From Capsicum annuum (lineage: Eukaryota > Streptophyta > Magnoliopsida > Solanales > Solanaceae): DNA of 64,000 bases. A program made the position numbers and the translations under genes. Of the stretch, positions 58,380 to 64,000 are shown piece by piece. The number at the start of each line of letters is the position of its first letter. Within the stretch, counting starts at the first letter, position 1. The stretch spans positions 13,905,387-13,969,386 of the forward strand of contig NC_061119.1 of NCBI RefSeq assembly GCF_002878395.1, given 5' to 3'. The notes under the pieces were generated by a model. The model did not search any database. It saw only the letters and a program-made list of their open reading frames with translations, and was not told the origin of the DNA.

Positions 58380-61300
58380 ATGGGTAACCACCATAGCCAT
58401 TTTTCTCACAGAAAACATAAACACCATCATAATCAACAAGGTCCCTCATTACCAGTGAGTACTCAGATGGGTTTGGCTTTGCCTTATGCACATGTTGACA
58501 CTAGTTTGCGTGGTCTTGCTGGTAAAGCTGAGGGATTTGGTGCTTCTTCTATTGGTGGACGTGATGGTCATATTTATCAAGTTGTTAATCTTAATGGTTT
58601 GTTTTATTTTTAACTTGCTTTCTTGTAATATGTTTGTGGATTTAATAAGTGTTTATGCTTAGCTAGCCCAACTTGTTTGGGACTTAGTTGTAGTTGTTGT
58701 TGTTGTAAGTTAAACTATACTTTGACCTTAAATGGAATATTGAAGATTTATATAGCTTGACTCCAACTTATTCAGGATTTAGTTGTTGTTGTTGTAAGTT
58801 ACACTATACTTTGACCTTAAATGGAATATTGAAGATTTATATAGCTGACTCCAACTTATTCGGGACTTAGTTGTTGTTGTTGTAAGTTACTCTATATTTT
58901 GACATTAAATGGAGTATTGAAGATTTATATAACTAATATTTATATAGCTGAATCCAACTTATTTGGGACTTAGTTGTAGTTGTAGTTGTAGTTGTTGTTG
59001 TTGTAAGTTGCACTATACTTTGATCTTAGATGGAATAGTGAAGATTTATATAGCTAATAGTTTATATAGCTGACTCCAAGTTGTTTAGGACTTAGGTGTA
59101 GTAGTAGTTGTTGTTATAAGTTACACTATGTTGACTTTTTAAATGGAATGGTGAGGATTCATAGACGTGATTTCACACTTAAGGGTGTGGCCTAGTGGTC
59201 AATAAAATGAGTTGAGAGCCTGAGGTCTTAGGTCCTGGTACCACTAATTTTGGCTGTGCGGAGCTCTAGGACACATATCTGGATGATTATTTAATCAAAT
59301 ACTTGTTGATTCCTTTTATATCTTTCCTGTCATGATCTTCTAAATTTTGTGCCTTTTGACTTTTTTCAATGCGTTATTTAGTATAGCTAAGCTCGTTATT
59401 CCAATTCCAAACATAGTTGTTGGTTTTTTAAGTCACACTATGCTTTCACCTTAAATGGAATAGTGATGGATTATATAGCTGACCCAACTTGTTGGAGATT
59501 GAGGCGTAGTTGTTGTAAGTTACACGATGCTTTGACCTTAAATGGAATAGTGAGGATCCATATAGTTGATCCCCACTTGTTTGGGATTGAGGCATAGTAG
59601 TTGTTGTTTTTGTATGTTACGCTATACTTTGCCTCATATGGAATAGTGATGGATTTATCTAGCTAATCCGAATTTGTTTGATATTGAGGCGTAGTAGTTG
59701 TTGTTATAAGTTACACTATGCTTTGACCTTAAATGAAATGGTGAAGATTCATAGACGTGATTTCGCACTTAAGGATGTGGCCTAGTGGTCAATAAAGTGA
59801 GTTGAGAGCCTGAAGTCTTAGGTTTGAATGTCGGCAGAGACAAAAAGCACTAGGTGATTCTTCCCATCTGTTGCTGGTAGGGGGTGGTAAGCTAAGTTGC
59901 TCAGACTCGGGTGCGGGTGTCCGATATGGTTATGGATCTAGAGGTCGGATCTTTCATGGTCTCAATTTAAAGATTTGGGGATATGGATCTAGGGATGGAT
60001 ACGGGTGCGGGGATTCACCAAAAAATACTTTAAATATCTAAAAATAGATTTATAAAACATAAATTATGAGATATTATGTGGAAAGCTTAGGAGAAAATAT
60101 TATTCAAGAAGAAAATCCTGAAAGGAGATAAAAGGAAAAGCAGTAACATAGAAATTTCTATATATAAGGTATTCCATTTTCTTCAATTTCACCTTAGCTT
60201 TTGTTTTTATTACAAAATTTCTTGAATCTATCCGGACTTGTCCAGTCAATTTTGGCCAAACTTCCCAAAATCGGTTGACCAGATCGGGTATGGATCCCAC
60301 ACCCACACCCATGTCGTGTCAACACAGGTACGACATCGAAAGTGTAGAGTCTGAATAACTTAGGTGGTAGGTATTCTGTGGATTTAGTCGAGGTGTGGAA
60401 TAGCTAGTCCGGAGACAATGATTATCATAAAAAATTATATACTTGATTTCAACTTGTTTTGGACTGGTGCATAGTTCTTGATGTTGTTACTGTTGCAAGT
60501 TACGATATGATTAGCAGTAAATGGAATAGTGATGATTTATATAGATGATATTTATATAGCTGACTCCAACCTATTTGGGACTTAGGTGTGTAGTTGTTGT
60601 TGTAAGTTACATTATGCTGTGATAAATGGAATGGTGAGGATTCATAGACGTGATTTCACACTTAAGGGTATGGCCTAGCGGTCAATAAAGTGAATTGAGA
60701 GCCTGAGGCCTAAGGTTCGAACCTCAGCCGAGACAAAAAACACTAGGTGATTCTTCTCATTTGTTGCTGGTGGGAGGGGGGAGGGGGGAGGGATTCTATG
60801 GTTTTAGTCGAGGTGCGAAATAGCTAGCCCGGAGACCATGATTATCAAAGAAAATTATATACGTGATTTCAACTTGTTTTGGACTGGGGCATAGTTCTTA
60901 TAGCATGATTGGCGGACACTTTTCAATATTTTGTCAGGACAATCTCAAGATACTACAATCAATAGAAATATAACAGAACGACAAGCTTATTCAACCTCGT
61001 GAAACAAGTTACATCGATGACAAAATGAAATATGCAATTAGCAAAAGTAACATGGGTAAGTCTTTCTCTATGCATATGAAAATAACAATACATTCAATGA
61101 ACATTGGAAATGGGAAAAATTCGGGCATCACTATTTTTTATTTCAAGCAGTGAAAAATTGAAGCAAAGCACAGGGAAAAATATTTCCGAGTAATGTAAAT
61201 TTTTGAGAAATATGAATTTTGTAAGTCATGTGAATATGAGTATTGTTGGGTGAGGAAGAGGGGTGGGGTGGGGTCATAAGTCACATTTGTCATTTTCTGG

Positions 61301-63718
61301 AAAATGACTTCCCTTGGCCCATGAGGGAAGTCATTTTCCTTCAAATTGAGGAAAATGAGTTGTTGTGGAAAATGTTTTCCAACCATTTTATTGCAACCAA
61401 ACAAGGGAAAATAGGAAAACATTTTCCATCATACCACAAACACCCTTAGAATAGCGCGTTTTTCCAATTCCAAACATAGTTGTTGTTGTTTTAAGTTGCA
61501 CTATGCTTTCACCTTAAATGGAATAGTGATACATTATATAGCTGATCCCAACTTCTTGGAGATAGAGGCATAGTTGTTGTAAGTTACACTATGCTTTGAC
61601 CTTAAATGGAATAGTGAGGATCCATATAATTGATCCCTACTTGTTTGGGATTGAGGCATAGTTGTTGTCGTTTTTGTATGTCACACTATGCTTTGCCTCA
61701 TATGGAATAGTGATGGATTTGTCTAGCTAATTCCTATTTGTTTGATATTGAGGCGTAGTAGTTGTTGTTGTAAGTTACACTATGCTTTGACCTTAAATGG
61801 AATAGTGAGGATTCATATAGATGTTCCCAACTTGTTTGGGACTAAAGTGTACTTCTTGTTGTTGAAATAGTTTACACTATACTTGACCTTAACGGCTTGT
61901 TTGGTACAAGGGATAAGAGATAACTAATCTCGGGATTAATTCTAGGATGAGCTTATCCCTTGTTTGGTTGGGATAAAATGCATGGGAACTCATTCCGGGA
62001 TCAGTTATCCCGGGATTTTAGTGGTATTTTCATCCCACCTTGAGGGTGGGATAACTAATCCCGGGATAACTTGTCTCCAACCAAACAACCCTTAAATGGA
62101 ATTGCAAGGATTCATATAGCTGACCCCAGCTTGTTTGGATCTGGGCTTAATTGTTGTTGTCGTTGTTGTAAATTACACTATGGCATCTTGAGTTGGGAGT
62201 GAAAGGTTTTTTTTTGCTTAATCAAAAATGCAGAGTGTTTGAATTTGGATGTTGTTCTTAAGTAGTTTGGCTGGTTGAGAGAAATCTTTTGAATTGGTAT
62301 GATTCAGCAAGGACTTTCCATTCTTTAAGTTATTTTACCTCAATAAAAACTTCAATTGATCAATCAATTATATATGTCTCAATCCTAAATTGGTTGTGAT
62401 TGGCTATTAGAATGCTTTCTATCACCATTTGGCTCTATTCATGTCCACTTCAGTAATTCTAGATAATTTTCCTTGAGGCAAATCAGGTGACTCTGTATCT
62501 CACACTTTTCCCCAAAAGTTGTTTAATCCGAACTTGTTGGTGTCGTCCAGATGGACCATTGTCTTTTACTGTTTTGTTCTTAACTAAATATGCATTGATT
62601 TTTGAAGAAGTAGCTAAGTTTGCATTGAACCAATGGATTCATTTGAGGCAACTTCCCGTTTTAGATTCATTCATCCCTTTTTTCACCAACAATCATCTTA
62701 TTATTGCCCTTTGTTAGTATGGAGTGTATTGAAATGGTTATTCTTTTTCGCAAAGCCAGCTAACAGCATTATTGCCTGCTTATGAACATGAGCAGCCTCC
62801 TCTCTGCTGTGTCTATCTTGGTTTGTTCATTGTCTCTGATAATATTATAGAACTTATCTTTCGCATATTATTATAGATGATGGGCCAGGATCACTTCGAG
62901 ACGGATGTCGTAAAAAAGAACCTCTATGGATCGTCTTTGAAGTTTCGGGGACCATCGAGCTCCGTTCTTATTTGAGTGTGTCGTCTTTCAAAACTATTGA
63001 TGGGCGAGGCCAAAAAATCAAACTCACAGGAAAAGGTTTGAGGTTGAAAGAATGTGAACATGTGATCGTCTGTAATCTAGAGTTTGAGGGAGGTAGAGGA
63101 CCTGATGTTGATGGCATTCAGATTAAACCAAAGTCGAGACATATTTGGATAGATCGTTGTAGCCTTAGCGACTATGATGATGGTTTAATTGACATCACAA
63201 GAGAGAGCACAGATATTACTGTTTCTAGGTCAGTTGAACCAGCTTTGTCAGATATCTTTGTTATAACATCTATTTTCGTATCTTGAACCTTGTTTTTGCA
63301 ACCAGGTGTCACTTTTCAAAGCATGATAAAACAATGCTTATCGGAGCAGATCCGTCTAATTGTAGTGACAGATGTATGAGGGTCACCATTCACCACTGTT
63401 TTTTTGATGGAACTAGACAGCGGCATCCTCGTGTTAGGTTTGCCAAAGTACATTTGTACAATAACTACACCAGGAACTGGGGAATTTATGCGGTTTGCGC
63501 TAGTGTAGAATCACAGGTAGTACTGCTTTTAGCAACATTTTCCTCTCCCCTCCCCCAACCTCTTTTCTTTTTGAAAGGCGGGAGGGTTGTGTAAATTCAG
63601 TAATATTTGTCCATGCTGTTGTTGATAACTTAAATCTCCCTCGTGTCAGATATATTCGCAATGCAACATATATGAAGCTGGACAAAAAAAGGTGGCCTTC
63701 AAATATCTCACGGAGAAG
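58380..63718 (+). CDS. Probable pectate lyase (PL1 family), exons 1-4, 3' end beyond the window
   Basis: Pectate lyase cleaves de-esterified polygalacturonate in the cell wall by Ca-dependent beta-elimination. Exons: 58380-58596, 62877-63228, 63306-63516 and 63650-63718; all junctions are GT-AG and keep frame across 283 codons. The N-terminus MGNHHSHFSHRKHKHHHNQQ is His-rich with no signal peptide, as in the subgroup of Arabidopsis probable pectate lyase 4. Then GKAEGFGASSIGGRDGHIYQ, and DDGPGSLRDGCRKKEPLWIV then FEVSGTI. Ca-site and active-site blocks are GPDVDGIQIK, WIDRCSLSDYDDGLIDITRE (WID and DGLIDIT motifs) and RQRHPRVRF (the RxxPxxR arginine motif), followed by VHLYNNYTRNWGIYAVCASV. 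Exon 4 ends KYLTEK. The lack of a signal peptide makes the cell-wall role uncertain. The frames are clean, so I take it as a functional gene. Confidence 0.92.
58655..59160 (+). repeat. Tandem units of ~95 bp derived from a SINE tail
   Basis: GACTCCAACTTATTCGGGAC, TTAGTTGTTGTTGTTGTAAG, TTACACTATACTTTGACCTT and AAATGGAATATTGAAGATTT recur in order about five times. The TTG-rich block and the CCCAACTTGTTTGGGA block match the 3' end of TS-type SINEs. The array probably grew by tandem duplication after SINE insertion. Confidence 0.7.
59158..59290 (+). repeat. tRNA-derived SINE copy 1 (TS-like), degraded box B
   Basis: Box A-like TGGCCTAGTGG at 59189-59199. Box B position reads GGTCCTGGTACC (59231-59242), far from GGTTCGAANCC. 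It shares with copies 2 and 3 the lead GTGATTTCACACTTAAGGGT and the AATAAA-TGAGTTGAGAGCCT block. The 3' half is missing. Confidence 0.7.
59400..59750 (+). repeat. Further SINE-tail tandem units
   Basis: Three units with CACTATGCTTT-ACCTTAAATG, GGAATAGTGA and CAACTTGTTGGAGATTGAGG-type blocks, more diverged than the first group. Confidence 0.6.
59752..59891 (+). repeat. SINE copy 2, 5' part
   Basis: Box A-like TGGCCTAGTGG at 59778-59788; box B position GGTTTGAATGTC at 59821-59832 (two or three changes). It continues AAAAAGCACTAGGTGATTCT and TGTTGCTGGTAGGGGGTGGT, and is then cut by the foldback insertion. Its 3' part resumes at 60363. Confidence 0.75.
59892..60362. mobile_element. MITE (foldback-type) inserted in SINE copy 2, ~9-bp target duplication
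   Basis: The left end CTAAGTTGCTCAGACTC and the right end GAGTCTGAATAACTTA are inverted repeats with two mismatches over the 16 bases from TAAG. GGTGGTAAG (59883-59891) and GGTGGTAGG (60363-60371) flank it, matching at 8 of 9 bases. The SINE text reads through if one copy and the element are removed (compare copy 3). It contains GGGTGCGGGTGTCC and its inverted counterpart, a combination common in Solanaceae MITEs. No coding capacity. The minus-strand frame at 60100-60312 is a shadow. Confidence 0.72.
60363..60500 (+). repeat. SINE copy 2, 3' part
   Basis: GTATTCTGTGGATTTAGTCG, then AGGTGTGGAATAGCTAGTCC and GGAGACAATGATTATCATAA, parallel the same part of copy 3 at 60793-60905. It is followed by TTGATTTCAACTTGTTTTGG. 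Confidence 0.7.
60645..60905 (+). repeat. SINE copy 3, best preserved, intact box A and box B
   Basis: Box A-like TGGCCTAGCGG at 60671-60681 and a canonical box B GGTTCGAACC at 60714-60723, 33 bp after box A, the tRNA-like spacing. The region downstream, CACTAGGTGATTCTTCTC then TTGTTGCTGG, a G-rich block and TTTAGTCGAGGTGCG, is the SINE body. The copy ends in the GACTGGGGCATAGTTCTTA block near 60900 rather than a clean TTG tail. Polymerase III transcription is possible on sequence grounds. It is not a tRNA gene because there is no cloverleaf after the box B region. Confidence 0.75.
60772..60792 (+). other. G-quadruplex-forming motif in the intron
   Basis: GGG-A-GGGGGG-A-GGGGGG-A-GGG. Four G-tracts of at least three are separated by single A loops, the most stable class of sequence-predicted quadruplex. 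It lies in SINE copy 3 on the coding (non-template) strand, so it could also fold in the pre-mRNA. Copies 1 and 2 do not have it. Confidence 0.7.
60906..61237 (+). other. Intron sequence without recognised repeats
   Basis: Neither SINE units nor coding blocks seen. Confidence 0.45.
61238..61450. repeat. Hairpin and MITE-like sequence
   Basis: GGAAAATGACTTCCCT (61299-61314) and AGGGAAGTCATTTTCC (61324-61339) pair perfectly over 16 bp with a 9-base loop. To the right, repeated GGAAAATGTTTTCC and AAACATTTTCC words lead to CCACAAACACCC, a type of text seen at the ends of Solanaceae MITEs. I could not find the matching outer end. Confidence 0.6.
61465..61888 (+). repeat. SINE-tail tandem units, third block
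   Basis: Four or five units with TTACACTATGCTTTGACCTT, AAATGGAATAGTGAGGAT and GTTTGGGATTGAGGCATAGT. The last unit is interrupted by the Tourist-like MITE and resumes at 62092. Confidence 0.7.
61892..62091. mobile_element. Tourist-like MITE with TTA target duplication
   Basis: A 200-bp element flanked by TTA at 61889-61891 and 62092-62094. Left end CGGCTTGTTTGGTACAAG; right end reverse-complemented GGGTTGTTTGGTTGGAGACA. Inside, GGGATAACTAATCCCGGGAT-type words occur in both orientations, so nearly the whole element folds back. Removing the element and one TTA restores GACCTTAAATGG, the sequence of the interrupted repeat unit. A 3-bp TTA duplication is typical of PIF/Harbinger (Tourist) elements. 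Confidence 0.85.
62092..62876 (+). other. End of intron 1, mostly unique sequence
   Basis: The first 90 bp complete the SINE-tail unit (TTGTTGTTGTCGTTGTTGTA near 62150). The rest carries no repeat or coding block recognised. It ends in the T-rich acceptor region and TTATAG. Confidence 0.5.
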
Positions 63719-64000
63719 GTAAATCTACGAACTAATATTTAGGAGTATTTGATTTTGCTATCAAGAACCATTTGATAATCATCTACTGTTTTCTTTAAAT
63801 GCAAAATATTACCAATTCATTCTCTTAAACAGCAACTTGAATTGTACAGTAGATTTGAGCAGTCTTTTAACCTTCAAACTTGATGTGCCCAAAAAGTTAG
63901 AAGAAGAATTTAAGACGATCATTCTTCCTGAAGTCCCAAATGTCATACTGCAGTAGTACCATCTTAGATGTGCTAGCTTTTCGCCTTAATACTAGAGCTT
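63719..64000 (+). other. Intron 4 of the pectate lyase gene (partial)
   Basis: Starts with the donor GTAAAT at 63719. No in-frame continuation of the family C-terminus was recognised to the end of the window, so the remaining exon(s) lie beyond 64000. Confidence 0.6.

Larger units (their letters stand above)
58597..62876 (+). other. First intron of the pectate lyase gene, 4.28 kb, repeat-filled
   Basis: The donor is GTTTGT at 58597 and the acceptor is TTATAG at 62871-62876. Splicing restores the codon for Asp in NLNDDGPG. The other introns are 77 bp (63229-63305) and 133 bp (63517-63649), so this one is out of scale. It contains tandem SINE-tail units, three tRNA-derived SINE copies, a foldback MITE in one SINE, a Tourist-like MITE, a hairpin and a G-rich motif. 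No coding exon was seen in it; the 76-codon frame at 62487-62717 has no domain. Confidence 0.88.

Noticed and set aside
60671..60725. tRNA-like box A and box B suggesting a tRNA gene
   Set aside because: No cloverleaf or acceptor stem; the surrounding body matches a TS-type SINE present in three copies.
62487..62717. A 76-codon frame in intron 1 as an alternative exon
   Set aside because: No similarity to pectate lyase, no clear splice sites, and splicing from 58596 to 62877 restores the family sequence exactly.

Overview
The window looks like nuclear DNA of a flowering plant, most likely a member of the Solanaceae. The evidence is AT-rich intergenic sequence, nested plant transposons of every major class, SINEs of the tobacco TS type with TTG-rich tails, and a spliced gene of the plant pectate lyase family. 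The species cannot be named from the sequence alone. Only one host gene with intact reading frames is visible, at the right edge (58380 to beyond 64000). Nearly everything to its left is transposon-derived and mostly decayed.

Layout. 1-5983 is the 5' part of a CACTA (En/Spm) element on the minus strand. It has a transposase N-terminus at 1-436, a 61/77-bp tandem array in the leader, and subterminal palindromes of the type CCGACCAC-GTGGTCGG ending at a CACTA-like terminus near 5983. 7343-10590 holds relics of a Mutator-like element (MULE): a plus-strand transposase N-terminus facing a minus-strand Ulp1-type cysteine protease C-terminus. 11231-25619 is a gag-only, non-autonomous LTR retrotransposon with a 5' LTR that has lost its start and its TATA region. 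A 41-bp minisatellite sits before its polypurine tract, and a 3.68-kb hAT element (18337-22016, 8-bp target-site duplication) is inserted in that minisatellite. 25630-26840 is a tandem array of about 11 monomers of 111 bp. 27857-33708 is a decayed LINE with recognisable ORF1, endonuclease, reverse transcriptase and zf-RVT parts. 33709-40200 is an LTR-like repeat in minus orientation, split by a second minus-strand element with about 1.3-kb direct repeats.

40205-53535 is a second MULE relic: a plus-strand transposase with MULE domain, SWIM finger and zinc knuckle, facing a minus-strand GRF zinc-finger gene relic. It is split by a structurally complete Ty3/gypsy chromovirus-like element at 42762-52272, with LTRs of about 2.27 kb, a perfect ATTAT target duplication, a Met-type primer site and a chromodomain-like tail. 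53566-57767 is a third MULE with terminal inverted repeats and a perfect 9-bp target duplication. It again carries two convergent gene relics.

58380-63718 and onward is a probable pectate lyase of the PL1 family. Four exons are visible and the 3' end lies outside the window. Its 4.28-kb first intron is almost wholly made of repeats: SINE copies, tandem SINE-tail units, two MITEs with target duplications, a strong hairpin and a G-quadruplex motif.

I found no clearly new biological system. The points most worth following are the convergent two-gene layout in three different MULE relics, the promoter deletion in the 5' LTR, and the repeat-loaded intron of the pectate lyase gene.
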